Positions 25,180 through 37,255 are shown, counted from the stretch's first letter. The stretch is DNA of 64,000 bases from Dichetophora obliterata (GCA_963920525.1 OY986437.1:111344715-111408714); one strand, 5' to 3'. Notes: generated by a model not told the origin, from the sequence alone. Numbers and translations are program-made.

Positions 25180-25841
25180 ATCCATCAATAGAACAAAAGT
25201 AATTATAAAATGCATGTTCAAAGCTGCTTCTAAAAGTTAATTGTTTCAAATAGTTAGGTAATGAATTCCAAAGTCTAATCGTGCTTATTTAGAAAAATCT
25301 ACTGCTATTGAGGTAGTTGTGTCTAGGAACAATGATGTTGGTAGACCGAACTGATTGAAAAAATTGCAATTTCTCATAAAGATACCCTGGGCATTGTGTA
25401 TTAATAAGTCTGTGCAAAAATATAATATTACGTAAATTCAAGTATTGAACCAAACCACACCCAAGAATTTCTTTACTTCTCAACGAAATATGGTCAAAAC
25501 GTTGGAGTTTAAAAACATATCTTGCAGCATTGTTAAACGCCACACGGAGCTTATGCTGCGATTGGGAACTAAGCTGACTATAGACAACATCTGAAAAAGT
25601 AATATGTGGCATTATAAGTTGTACTACAAGCCTACGACGATTTTCAAGAGGGATAAAGTCTGAGGAAGTATAATGTAATTAATATGGTCAATATAGGTTA
25701 ATCTAGAGTTAATTATGAAACCAAGGTTTTTCACTTTATTCACAACGTTCAATTTATCAGTTCCTATTGACAAAAGTGGAATATCCACAAAGCATGAATC
25801 ATTCCTTGCAATTGGTAGCACTTTAGATTTTAAAGGATTGA
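25180..25841 (-). pseudogene. Non-LTR retrotransposon ORF2, C-terminal part
   Basis: This is the downstream half of a jockey/CR1-type reverse transcriptase ORF that continues from 28925-29490 across a nested transposon. It starts with INPLKSKVLPIARND, then VKNLGFIINSRLTYIDHIN (the conserved late RT block), then LRVAFNNAARYVFKLQRFDH and ILGCGLVQYLNLRNIIFLHR. A frameshift near 25290 separates the final STIRLWNSLPNYLKQLTF. These are the usual C-terminal blocks of such proteins. Reverse transcriptase would copy the element's RNA at a nicked target. Several frame breaks show that it is dead. Confidence 0.85.
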
Positions 25842-25845
25842 TATA

Positions 25846-28800
25846 TGATATGAACCCGACCCCCTCAGATATCGATGAATTTTTTTTTCATAGCTAAATT
25901 TGATCAATAAAAACAAACTCTCATTTTTAGAAATGACTGTTTTGCGATTTTTTGGGCATGGCACAGTGGGAAAGTTTTCGAAAAAACGCGAAAATGGTCA
26001 AAAAGAGCTCCATTTAAACTACAATAACTCAGAATCGGCTGAACCGATTTCCATGATCATGGTATCATTAAAAAGATATTTTAATAGGCTTTATGACACG
26101 TTTTAAAAAAAAAAAAGTTGCACTGTTAAAAATTTATAAAAAAAAAGAAAATTTCAACTAACGAAAAATCCAAAAAGATCAAGAGTTTTTTTACAGTGTA
26201 TTACTTTTTTAGAAAGTTTTATCCTTCGCCTATACCATATCAAAAAATAAAAATGGGTTCTTTATTAGTTTTTTTTATATAATTTTTTAAGTAGTGTCAC
26301 TTCTAGTAATTGCCCTTACATTTTATATTTACAGGTAAAATAAATAAACATTGTCCCAGGAAAATTATGAATATGTTTTAACCCCAAAAAGTTTTTGCTT
26401 GCCTTAGAAAATGCTATATAAATGCACCTGATGAACGTACCGAAACTCATAATTATAAACAGTTTCGAGAAGCCAAGATATCCCATTACAATTTTTACGC
26501 GTATATTTTAAAAATTTGAGTGAATATGAATTCAAACAATAAGTACAGATGCATAAAAATATCTAATAAGTGTTGCGCTTCGCTTCGTAAAATAAGTGAA
26601 AACGAGGCTGCAAATATAATTGAATATTTTCCAGCTGTCGCCAGCATTCATTGTAGCCGTATTTGCTACAGGTAAAATAAATAAACATAGTCCTAGGAAA
26701 ATTATGAATATGTTTTAACCCCAATTTTTTAAGTAGTGTCACTTCTAGTAGTACGTACCGAAAGTTTTCGAAATAATTCGAATAACAGCGAAAATATCAG
26801 GTCACATTCTTACACATTTACAAAATAGTTCAACAATTATAACATTTTTTAAATGTGTACAAATAAAAATTGTCGCTTTGCTATGAAATGATGCAGAATC
26901 AGAACTTTGATGTGTTTAGTAAAATCGCTGACAAATGATTCTGGGTTGGTGGTTAACGTTTCCAGAACACATCTAATCGTTGCATTCCACTTTTTGTATA
27001 TTATTTCTTCAGTTTGGTTATTTTCAAAATGTTTTAGCATATGCGTTTTTAGATTATTTAAATTTTTGAAGCAGTGACCACACCTTGAAACGCAACACTC
27101 GCTTTTTTCTATGTCACCATTACAAACAACGAATTTGAGAACATCTTTGTAGTCGGTAAATGTGCATTCTCTTTCAATACAAATTGATTTTAAGCCACTT
27201 TTTTCAAACATCAATTTCATATTCTGATGCAATGTGCATACACAGATATTTTGCTGGTTTCCAACTCCAAGTTTCATACAATTTTTTGGCCTTAACATTG
27301 TAAATTTTGTAAAACCCACTTTGGCCAAGGGATGTTTTTTTTTAAAATTCGTAGTAAGGTTCGCGTAGTGAAGATAACATCAGTCTTTTTTGAACTTTTT
27401 CACATAAGTTTCCTTGTTTAACAGTAATTGAATCTTGCGATCCTGGCATCATTCGGCTAATTTCATCATCTTCATAAAATAACTTGACTGTTACCTTAGA
27501 GTTTCGGTTGGTAAACTACGTGTGCTCATTTTTAAAAGATTGATATCTGCAAACTTCGTTTTATTCCTTTGGATATCTTTACTTTTTTTGATGCAATCGT
27601 GAGATATATCATCCCCAAAACGATCTTTAATTTCTGCGTGACTCATATTGATTGGTAAAAGAGATAAAATTTTTTTTGCTTTTCCAAGAGATTTGAGCTG
27701 TTCTCTATTTGATATTTGATGTTTTGCAAAATTTCTTCGTAAATGGCTTTGACGTTTTCAAGTTGCGCTGACAAATCAGACAATGGATCAGCTCCAAGTG
27801 AATCTGCTACATTTTCCAAAATTTGCAGTGATTTTCTATTTTTGTATGCATCTCGTTTGATATATTTCCTCGTAAGAGGCGACATTTGGTTTGGTTGATG
27901 AGGAGTAATATTATCATTTATATTTTCAATGAGTTCGTTGCTTTCGATGTTTGCATTACGGCTGGTACAAGTTGGAAGTTCATTCAATTCTTCGCTAATT
28001 TCATCGCTGGGCGTTGTTTGGTAAATAATTTGAGACTTCATTCTGCTCCACGTTGGATTCACTACGACTGCGCGCTTTTCTCAGTGTATTCCGGCAAGTT
28101 TCGCAAATACGGCTACAATGAATGCTGGCGACAGCTGGAAAATATTCAATTATATTTGCAGCCTCGTTTTCACTTCTTTTACGAAGCGAAGCGCAACACT
28201 TATTAGATATTTTTATGCATCTGTACTTATTGTTTGAATTCATATTCACTCAAATTTTTAAAACATACGCGTAAAAATTGTAATGGGATATCTTGGCTTC
28301 TCGAAACTGCTTTTTAATTATGTAGCACTGTTTAGAACTGTCTATATAGTGGGGTTAAAACATATTCATAATTTTCCTGGAACAATGTTTATTTATTTTA
28401 CCTGTAAATATAAAATATAAGGGCAATTACTAGAAGTGACACTACTTAAAATATTATATAAAAAAACTAACAAAGAACCCATTTTTATTTTTTGATATGG
28501 TATAGGTGAAGGATAAACCTTTCTAAAAAAGTAATACACTGTAAAAAAACCTTGATCTTTTTGCATTTTTCGTTAGTTAAAATTTTCTTTTTTTTATGAA
28601 TTTTTTACAGTGTAACTTTTTTTTTTTAAAACGTGTCATAAAGCCTGTTAAAATATCTTTTTAATGATACCAAGATCATGGAGATCGGTTCAGCCGATTC
28701 TGAGTTATTGTAGTTTAAATGGAGCTCTTTTTGACCATTTTCGCGTTTTTTCGAAAACTTTCCCACTGTGCCACGCCCAAAAAATCGCAAAACAGTCATT

Positions 28801-28920
28801 TCTAAAAATGAGAGTTTGTTTGTATTGATCAAATTTAGCTATGAACAAGATTTCATCGATATCTGAGGTGGTCGGGTTCAAAATTTCAGTTTTATCTCGA
28901 TTTTTAAATGAAATTCATCA
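25846..28920 (-). mobile_element. Sola-like DNA transposon, rearranged relic, nested in the non-LTR element
   Basis: The insertion is flanked by TATA (25842-25845 and 28921-28924). Removing it joins the two parts of the reverse transcriptase frame (WAVSNLLY to INPLKSK). The arms are long inverted repeats of about 530 bp, e.g. CCTCAGATATCGATGAA at 25863 against its complement at 28853-28869. The left end has lost about 35 bp relative to the right. The proteins inside match the N-terminal half of the transposase at 60317-62198. A 4 bp duplication and this protein suggest the Sola superfamily by inference. Confidence 0.72.
26849..28249 (-). pseudogene. Sola-like transposase, N-terminal fragments
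   Basis: Reading leftward on the minus strand I see a cysteine-containing start (KCCASLRKRS, RICETCRNTLRKA), a middle piece (PLTRKYIKRDAYKNRK, LGADPLSDLSAQLENVK), and a third piece, VGFTKFTMLRPKNC with ICVCTLHQNMKLMFE. The third piece aligns with IGFSKFAQLRPRHC and VCVCTYHENVKLLLE of the intact relative at 61300-61500. The catalytic half with DFAENY and TDGAAQHFKN is missing. Instead 26430-26680 is an inverted copy of the N-terminal coding segment at 28110-28340. The frames are broken, so no product is expected. Confidence 0.75.
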
Positions 28921-28924
28921 TATA

Positions 28925-29490
28925 GTAAGTTGCTGACTGCCCACTTGTTAAGCAATGCCAGATCATAGTTTAATCTATAAGTTAAGTCTTCTTCTAATGT
29001 CATCAGCATAAGCATGAACGGTTGCATAAACAGAGAAGACGTCATTTAAAAAAAAATAGAGAAAAGTAAGGGACCCAAAATAGACCCTTGAGGCACACCG
29101 GCAGCAACAGAACAAAGAGACGAACAATTATTACCAACTTTAACCCGTTGCATTCTATTATCTAGGTATTTGGATACTAGTTTAAATGCACTGTCACTAA
29201 AATAAAAAAAATGTTTAAGCTTATAACAAAGCAGATTGTGATCGACAGAGTCAAAAGCTTTGGAGAAATCTATAAGGCAAAGAAGAGTTATAAGATTCTT
29301 GTCATAGGCTATTCTAATGTCATCCATTATTTTCATTACTGCTGTCGAACAACTGTGACCAGAGCGAAAACCAGACTGCAATGGGGATAAAAAATTGTTG
29401 ACAGGTACTCAGAAATCTAATTAGACATTATTCGTTCAAGAACCTTAATAGGTCTAAAATCTTTGGGATTGATTTGAATACATTAGTTTG
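28925..29490 (-). pseudogene. Non-LTR retrotransposon reverse transcriptase core
   Basis: The upstream half of the split RT frame. Blocks in order are PKDFRPI and KVLERIMS (in a damaged frame), QSGFRSGHSCSTAV, LIDFSKAFDSVDHNLLCYKL (catalytic D block), AGVPQGSILGPLLFSIF, and then HAYADDI near 29000-29013, the YADD catalytic motif, and LALLNKWAVSNLLY at the junction with the inserted transposon. These are canonical RT motifs of the jockey/CR1 group. No endonuclease domain is recognisable upstream. A frameshift lies between SIFF and NDVFSV near 29046. Confidence 0.88.
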
Positions 29491-29865
29491 CCAGAGAAAA
29501 CAGCATTTACGCTAGTTTGCCTTAGCTCAGATCTTATTTTTTTTCAGATACGGTGGTTCTAATGTTGGGTGGGTTCTAATGTAAAAATTGTGCATTAATT
29601 GGAAAATGTGACCAATTTTTGATGCAGAATCATAGGCGACCATTGCATTGGTAGATTGGCATACTTAACTCAACTAATGTTTTTTTTTCAAATATAGTGG
29701 TCTGCTTTAGCACGGCAGTATTTTTTTATGGTGAAAACTTTCTCGTCAGTAAGCAAAATTCGTCTACGTAAACAGATTTTCGCTTGCGATTGGCCTTTAG
29801 TGCCTCTGTGAGTAGGTAGGTGCCTAATGTGTCGCTTGCAGGCTTCGAGTCCCAAATCATGTTTT
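29491..29865 (-). other. Unassigned DNA with a weak transposase-like fragment
   Basis: A minus-strand frame at 29688-29882 contains ICLRRRILLTDEKVFTIKKY, which resembles the block around the first catalytic D (xDEKxF) of Tc1/mariner proteins. It is too short and isolated for a firm call; no second or third D block follows. It abuts the palindromic element starting at 29866. Confidence 0.3.
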
Positions 29866-32004
29866 GGGTGAAAACAAAACAAAACAGCAAATCGGTGTTC
29901 GACCTTTTTTAAAAATTCTTAAAAAACTATCAAAAATTTAGTTGGGTCTGTAGATACTGGAAATGGTATTTTTTTAATTCCTCGCTAATTTATTTTGCAA
30001 GTTAAGGGAGTTCAAAAATGAAAAATGATGAAAATAATGAAAAATATGCACATTTTTGATGATTTATTTCTTGAAAACCAATAGAGATAAAATCTTTCAA
30101 GTTTTTCTATTTCAATTTAAAAATATAATAGTTTAATATGTGTATCCAAACTTTTTAAAAAAAGTGACAGTTTTGCCTAAAAGCTCTACTGAAGATAGAT
30201 TTTTTTTTCATCAGTTTTAAAGTTTTCAACCCTGATTTTTTTTTCAAAAGTTGATCCTAAAATAAAAAATTTTTTTTACAACTTAAAAGATCTTTCAAAG
30301 TTAGTTTAGAATATGTCAAGAGTTTTTTATTTTTGTTGTTTTAATTAGTGTTATTTATATAGTGTATCTTCCTTTTCGCATGCAATAAAAAATTTGAAAA
30401 TTTGACAGAAGATTTACTTAACTGAGTTTAGTAATACCTATTAGTTTCATCATGGAGACTTTAATAGTTTCTACGGTATAGATTTTTAAAAGCACCCATT
30501 TTTAGTTTTTCAAGTATTGACAATAATATGAATTTTTTATACCTTATCAAGATTTTTTTTCTCAGACAGTGTTTTCGGAACTCGTTTGGTATACAGCCGA
30601 ATTCATAGACTTTACTATAACACAATGTGATAAAATCAGGGAACGAAAATAATCATTATTTCTCAAATTTTAATGAAAAAATCAGCATATTCTACTTGTC
30701 GCAGAACACTTTTGAGTATACCGAATGGTTGCAATTTGTAGATTCTTTTCCAGTCAATAATGACTTTTATTTTTTAAGCATTATAAATAAAAATTTAAAA
30801 TAATTGACTTTGAGTTTTAAATTGTCCGTTTTGAAGTGTCCGTTTTCAATTTAAAAATGGACACAGAGAGATGCGCTCAAAGCTACCGACACCTAATTAC
30901 AAAAAAACAACAATATAAAAGTCAGTAGACAACGTAACGGCGAAATCGAGGGTGCTGCAATTTATTTTAAGGCAATATCTGTGACGATTATACGATATTT
31001 AAATGACGATAATACTTGAAAAACTAAAAAAGGGTAATTTTAAAAATCTATACCGTAGAAACTATTAAAGTCTCCATGATGAAACTAACAGGTATTACTA
31101 AACTCAGTTAAATACATCTTCTGCCAAATTCTCAGATTTTTTATTGCATGCGAAAAGGAAGATACAGGGTGTTAAAAAGTGCTACTTTCGTTGTAAACTT
31201 TGAGAGTAAATAGCACTAATCTAAAACAACAAAACTCTTGACATATTCTGAACTAACTTTAAAAGATCTTTTAAGTTGTAAAAAAAATTTTTATTTTTGG
31301 ATCAACTTCTGAAAAAAATCAGGGTTGAAAACTATAAAACTGAGGAAAAAAAAGCTATCTTCAATAGAGCTTTTAGGCAAAACTGTCACTTTTTTAAAAA
31401 AGTTTGGATACACATTAGGGCGGGTCAAATTCTGGCTCAGCGAAATTCGTAAAATACATGTAATTTCAAGACTTTTTCTACACTACAGCATATACAAATT
31501 CTGAAAAAAAGCTGTGCGGACTTTCGTAAATAAATTCATACACATACATTCATACATTCATATTTTATAATTGAGAACAAAATCTATTTACGAAAGTCCG
31601 CACAGCTTTTTTTCAGAATTTGTATATGCTGTAGTGGAGAAAAAGTCTTGAAATTACATGTATTTTACGAATTTCGCTGAGCCAGACCTCCAAAAAATTC
31701 GTCCATACAAATTGACCCGGCCTAATACACATATTAAAATCTTATATTTTTTAATGGAAATAGAAAAACTTGAAAGATTTTATCACTGTTGGTTTTTAAG
31801 AAATAAATCATCAAAAATGTGCATATTTTTCATTATTTTCATCAATTTTTGAACCTCCTTAACTTGCAAAATAAATTAGCGAGGAATTAAAAAATACCAT
31901 TTTCAGTATCTACAGACCCAACTTAATTTTTGATAATTTTTTCAGAATTTTTAAAAAAGGTCGAGCACACCGATTTGCTGTTTTGTTTTGTTTTGTTTTC
32001 ACCC
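29866..32004. mobile_element. Large palindromic (foldback-like) element
   Basis: Left arm 29866-30525 and right arm 31013-32004 are inverted copies. GGGTGAAAACAAAAC at the left end faces its complement at the right, TTGGGTCTGTAGATACTG near 29940 faces CAGTATCTACAGACCCAA near 31904, and TAGAAACTATTAAAGTCTCC near 31056 faces its complement near 30460. The right arm is longer because of a nested MITE (31416-31724). TTTT flanks both ends, a possible but weak duplication. The central ~490 bp holds no frame I recognise. Confidence 0.75.
31416..31724. mobile_element. MITE nested in the palindromic element
   Basis: Ends are TAGGGCGGGTCAA and TTGACCCGGCCTA, with inner arms of about 130 bp (TGGCTCAGCGAAATTCG mirrored, GTGCGGACTTTCGTAAAT mirrored). 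It is flanked by a perfect 8 bp duplication ATACACAT (31408-31415, 31725-31732). The opposite arm of the host palindrome has the uninterrupted sequence, so the insertion is confirmed within the window. 8 bp duplications occur in hAT and P-type superfamilies; the family is not determined. Confidence 0.85.
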
Positions 32005-32008
32005 TTTT

Positions 32009-34209
32009 ATAATACGCGACTTATTTTCATCTCAAGCTACAAGATTTTCCAGCAGACTACTGGAATTCGGTTCTGTATGGCTTTGATGGCTTGTGGTGTT
32101 CTTATATCCTACGACGGAGCTCAGCTGGTGCCAGCGAAACTCCGTATTCATTTGCGAGCCACGTAAATATGACTGTTTTTGTGCAATCCACGCAACTGGG
32201 GATTAAAATGTGCCTACACTTCAATTACATTTTTAATAGCAGCTTTCTCAGTGTACTTTTTTACTTGTCATATTTTTATCGCTTACCACAACAACTGATA
32301 AATTTGTTTATGCTTTTGGATTCCAGCGAAACATATGATTTTGACAGAACCCAGCAAAATTTTTGATACAAATGTGAAATGCATTCTAAGGGACACTGCT
32401 TCTAGATTACATCCTATACATCTAATTGTGCTTCTTTTTAGCCTTATGGAGAAGAGCTTTCGAGAGGCATTCTCATAAACTTCTTCTTGAAGGCATTCCA
32501 ATAGCATTTAAATATAATAAAAGTAAAAAAAAAAATTATGAATAATAATAGTATATTAGATTTATACAATTCACTGTGACCTTTGATGATTTTACAAGGT
32601 TAAAATTTGGAGCTTAAGGTCGAGTAATTTATGAAAAGAAGGCAACAGCAACAATAACTTTGTAAAAATGCAATCACACAGCCGACTAGACAGCCTGTTA
32701 CGGAAATACATACATTTCCTCTTCAGTAGTCTTGAGTGATTCAGCCGAACTCCTATGACGCTGTATTGTCATTCAGAACAAGTGGATTATATTTTTGGAC
32801 ATTCTGCTGTGTGATTGACTTTTTACAAAGTTGTTTTTGTTGTTGCTGCTGCGTTCTTTTCATAGATTACTTGACCTTAAGCTCTAAATTTAATAGATAT
32901 TTTCCGTTGGATTTTAGAAACTCCGAACCAAACACAACCACTTCCTATTTCCAACACCAAAATGCCGTGAAAATCATGAAAAGGGATATTTACGTGAGAT
33001 TTTTTAAATCACCCCCTTCTGGGGTGTGACATAATGCCTTCTTAAAATTCTCCTGAAAAGCACCTGATGTAATCCTTTGATTGAAAGGATCAAAGAAATC
33101 TTCCATTGAAAAAATTCTGGAAGGACTTCTAGAGAAGACTAAGGAGCATTTCTCCCAATGTTTTAACAATGTTCTCCCAATATGTTAAAAGAATGCCTTC
33201 TGGGTATGAAAGTGGAAGGGGTGGAATTCAAGACTTTCCCTTCCACTGTACCTTCTTTTGGAAGCACTTTTTTTGCTGGCAAGAAGCTTAAAGCTTTATC
33301 TGTGTTCAGTGCGATCCATCGTAGTACATTTCAGAACAAAACTGAATTTCAAGGGTACATTGTATGCTATTGTAGTACGGAATTTTTGTTGATTTGGAAC
33401 AAAAATTTGGAATACTGATGACCCGCATTTCGTGTCTTAGCACACGTAGTATCGTATCTGATGGTACCACATTTTGCAGGGGAGAATTTTTACGATTTTG
33501 AGTGTTCTCAGTCAAATTTGACATTAATATGTATATTTATTTTTTTTTATAGAACATTTATTTGTTCTGTAATTTTTTTAATTTAACGCATCCTTGAATT
33601 TGTAATAAATCCTACACTTATATAAGATAGTACGTGAGATTTTTTTTTATCTAACTAAGCAGAGATAAGATATTAAATAACATAAGAAACAAAGCAAAAC
33701 CTTTGTTAATTTTATTTGGAAGAGTATCTAAACAAAAAATAAATTATTAATGAAAAAAATACATTGAAAATACAGCGAAAGGTTAAAACAAAATATAGCT
33801 ATATTACTTTGGTTTAAGTGACTTAAAAAATATTTGGTGTTCCATACACCTTACTATTGGCGTATCACCCGAACAAAGTGATAGCAGATGGTCAAACTTT
33901 CCTTTTGAGATTTTTAAAGTTGTTTCGTTAAGTCGTTTCAAAGTGACCTTGCCGCTTTGACGCATCAGAGATATTGCACGATTTCCTCTATGTGTCTATT
34001 TTTTAAATATATTTTCGAGGAATTTTCTTTGTAGAAAAATTCTACAATTTGTAGCCAATTCACTAAATCCTCTTTATCATCTTTTCGCAGATTTAGAATT
34101 CTAATATCGATTGATATGGAATTAAAATCTAAGAAGTCCAAATGAATTAAAGGAAAACCTTGTATGGATTACATATCCCGGAGAATTGAAAAATTGGCTG
34201 AGTTCCAAA
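32009..34209. other. No gene recognised
   Basis: Frames on both strands are short and unlike known proteins. A plus-strand segment near 32060-32160 (ISYDGAQLVP) faintly recalls a Tc1-type block but lacks support. No terminal repeats found. Confidence 0.45.
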
Positions 34210-34380
34210 ATGCATTTATGCAATGCATCAGTCTGTTTTATTTTGAATTGGTGCTAAGTTCAATTACGAAAACTGCACAACTCTTTTGATGCTCTTAAAA
34301 ATAGTATAGTTGTGCAGTTTTAGTTAATAAGCTTCCGAACAATGCAAAATAAAGCACACTAATGCATTGCATAAATGCAT
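34210..34380. repeat. 171 bp hairpin / small MITE
   Basis: The outer arms are exact: ATGCATTTATGCAATGCAT at 34210 faces the same 19-base word reversed at 34362-34380. Further in, GTTTTATTTTG faces CAAAATAAAGC, and AAAACTGCACAACT faces AGTTGTGCAGTTTT. The loop is about 25 bases. No coding capacity. Confidence 0.75.
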
Positions 34381-34740
34381 ATAGGAGCTCAACCATTGTG
34401 TTAAGCTTACTGGTAACCACCATAACGTCACTAGCTTCTGAAATAGCATGAGCAATGGCACTATGAGCAGAATCGCCGTTGCTTTGACCATGGATACATA
34501 AAAAAAACCGATAATTTATCATCATGGCTAGCATTATTGAGTTGTGATTTTGACCAGCTTGATATTGATTTCATCAAAAAGGAAATGTATTTAGAAAATC
34601 AAACTGATTTTACCATTACTTTACAGATGTTTCTTTACAAATAACACAAAAATTAACTTTTTTGGCAAATACGCACTGAGTCATTTAAGATAGTGCGCGA
34701 GAATTTTTTTTGTTTTAATTCAGTTATGATAGATGTGCAG

Positions 34741-36228
34741 TAGGGTGTCCCAAATAATTTTTTTTTTGCTCAAGCTTTTTTTGAAAGCTTATGAGGTAAT
34801 GTATTTTTGAGATTTTTTCAGATGTTTGGAAGAAGTTTAGTGGTGGCGCTAATCGTTTTTTCCTTAAAAATAAGGTTTTGCGGAGATTTTTTGAACTCCA
34901 AGCAAAAGTTCATCAATAACAGACATTTTCGAAGTCTTTGAATCGTCATTTCCAAAGGCGAAAGTCCAAACTTTACTTTAATGTACATAAATTAGAAGTT
35001 TTGGCAAATTTTTATGTCATTTGGGTGTCACATGTTGAATTTTTTCGTGAAATTTGCATACATTTTTAAAAACGCTTTATAACTTTTACAAATTCTATGC
35101 AAATTAAAAACTGTGATGACGCAGTTTGAAATATGGTAAAATTTTAAGCAATTTAAAAAAAAAAATATTTTTTATATTACTCTTGCCTTTTTAAAGTTAA
35201 AGCCTTTAAAGCTTTTTTCGTTGCCTGAAAAATTTTCGAATTTTAACAAGGCATTGTATATCATTCAACAAAATATTGTGAAAATTTTTAAAAAAATTAT
35301 TTGGGACCTTCATTTTACAGTAGATTTTCCTTCGTTAAAAATGAGAAGTGTATGGCTTGTGGGTAAAATGGTTGAAGGCATTAGCTCTGCCCAGTCGCTG
35401 ACAAAATAGCAGGTTTTTCAAAAATTCTTCAAGTTACATAAAACAGGCAAGTACACCATTTCGAAGAGCGCCCAAAAAGCAGCAGAGGATTTTAAATTTA
35501 ACTGGAATACGAGTCAAGAGGCCCGCAACATTGCACGGTTTATAATAAAACTGCACGCAAAGTGGAAACATTTCCAAAAGAACAAATCTAAACAGAGCAA
35601 AGTGACGATCGAGAAACAAAGAGCCTTAACATTGAAAAAAAAAACAAATCTACTGTAAAATAAAGGTAATAAATAAGGTGTAAACAATATTTTGTTGAAT
35701 GAAATACAATGCCTTGTTAAAATTCAAAAGGTTTTCAGGAAACGAAAAAATCTGTAAAGAATTTAACTTTAAAACGGAAAAAGTAATATCAAAAATATTT
35801 TTTTTCAATTGCTTAGAATTTAACCATTATTCAAACTGCATCATTACATTTTTTCATTTTGATGACTTTTTAAAAGTTATAAAGCGTTTTTTAAAAAATT
35901 TACGATAATTTCACGAAAAAATAAATATATGACATAAGAATGACGAAAAAATTTGACGAAACTTCTGATTTATGTGCATCACAGTGAAGTTTCAACAATT
36001 GTCTTTCGAAATGACGACTCAAAGACTTAGAAAATGTCTGTTATTGACCAACATTTGCTTCGAATTCGAAAAATCTCAGAAAAAACGTTTTTTAGGAAAA
36101 AACCGATTAGCGCCACCTCTTCCAAAAAATCTGAAAAAAAATTTCAAAAATACTTGACCTCATAAGCCTTCGAACAAAGGTTGAGCAACTATGAAATTCG
36201 AAAAAAAATATTCTTTTGGGAAACCCTA
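34741..36228. mobile_element. Long-arm DNA transposon derivative (about 540 bp inverted repeats)
   Basis: Ends are TAGGGTGTCCCAAA and TTTGGGAAACCCTA. Arms 34741-35285 and 35690-36228 match imperfectly throughout (TTTTAACAAGGCATTGTAT faces ATACAATGCCTTGTTAAAA; GTGGTGGCGCTAATCG faces CGATTAGCGCCACCTC). Flanks ATGTGCAG (34733-34740) and GTGTGCAG (36229-36236) form an 8 bp duplication with one mismatch. The ~400 bp core holds an ATG-less open frame. The arms are diverged, so the insertion is not recent. Confidence 0.75.
35410..35658 (+). pseudogene. ATG-less 82-codon frame in the core of the long-arm element
   Basis: The frame is open from a TAG at 35407 to a TAA at 35656. It reads FFKLHKTGKYTISKSAQKAA, then WNTSQEARNIARFI, then a lysine-rich tail. 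Composition and codon pattern look protein-like (KSAQKAAEDF could be a helix) compared with the surrounding AT-rich arms. I do not recognise the family. It may be the last remnant of the transposase of the parent element, left after internal deletion. There is no start codon or acceptor site I can defend. Confidence 0.35.
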
Positions 36229-36381
36229 GTGTGCAGTATAGAAAATGTGGTCCTTAAAGTTGTAATATAGGTCTAAAATTTTGTGAAAAGAAGCAACAGT
36301 TTTCATTTAATACAAAATAATTATAATCTTATTTTCGACAAAATGTCGGTTACGATACTACGTGAGGTAAGGGACAATATA

Positions 36382-36770
36382 TAGGCAATTCACAAGGTGT
36401 CGTATTGTTTCCTATCCGTCAATTGTTCTATTTTGTTACGACTGTTGTATCAACACTGTTGTTGTTTTACATGTAAAATTGAGATACGACAAATACAACC
36501 ATGCGAGTTATGTTTATTGAGAGTGCTATCTAACAGCTGTGTTTTTTTACTTTTTCTTAATAATGTGCGTTGAAGTTTCTGCAATAATCGCCGGCACATT
36601 AAAGCAAACCACGATATTAAGATAAAAAGTTGGTAAAAAACGAATTATAAAAATATTTGTTATTTTATGAGGTAGAAATATGACACAAACGATTATTTAA
36701 GTATAGTTCGATAGTTCGTATTTTGTAGGACTTTGATATACGACAAAAGACAAGCATTGTGAATTGCCTA
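36382..36770. mobile_element. MITE with TAGGCAATTCACAA ends
   Basis: Terminal inverted repeats TAGGCAATTCACAA and TTGTGAATTGCCTA enclose about 389 bp. Just inside, GTGTCGTATTG and GATATACGACAAAAGACAA are loosely inverted. No protein and no clear target duplication. The TTCACAA core recalls the ends of the element at 19368-20796. Confidence 0.65.
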
Positions 36771-36929
36771 ATAGTGTGCATATCATTTCCGTACATTTTG
36801 TACTTTGTGACAAAAAGTTTATTTCCTATTTAAAAAATTAATTACTTTTTTCTTAGTTAACATTTTATTGTTTTTTTTCTTATTTCAGACATTAAACTTT
36901 GGAAATTTTAATATATTACGGTACATCAT

Positions 36930-37255
36930 TGCAGAGCGGACCAAAATGGTTTTATTATTTTTAGAAAACGGCCGGTCAGTAATTGCCACGCAACGTACAT
37001 ACCGGCAGTTTTATGGAGTTCGCAACGTTTCAACAGCTCCCACTATTCGTGCTGTAGTGGCCAAATTTAAGCAATATGGTAACATTTCAGTCGCGCGGGC
37101 AGACCTCGTTCTGGATGATCAGCCGAAAATATTGATCTCGTTAAACACAGCGTTGCAGATAACCCTGAAACTTCAACACTACGACGTTCAACACAATTGG
37201 TTATACCGCGTGCCACGGTTCGCCAAATTTGGGAAAAAAATCTACACCTCTACCC
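36930..37255 (+). pseudogene. Tc1/mariner-type transposase, N-terminal half
   Basis: The frame carries LLFLENGRSVIATQRTYRQF and TIRAVVAKFKQYGNIS, the paired-like helix-turn-helix region that binds the terminal repeats. It then shifts frame to DNPETSTLRRSTQLVIPRAT and VRQIWEKNLHLYP. The last codon is broken at ACCC, where a solo LTR begins; the missing continuation YKIQLVQQL is found at 41246. The frameshift near 37130 means that the gene was already damaged or decayed after insertion. The beginning is uncertain because the frame upstream of MVLLFLEN has no family match. Confidence 0.8.

Noticed and set aside
29688..32160. A single Tc1-like gene spanning the palindrome (DEKVF at 29740, SYDG near 32110)
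   Set aside because: The two pieces lie on opposite strands and neither has further family blocks.
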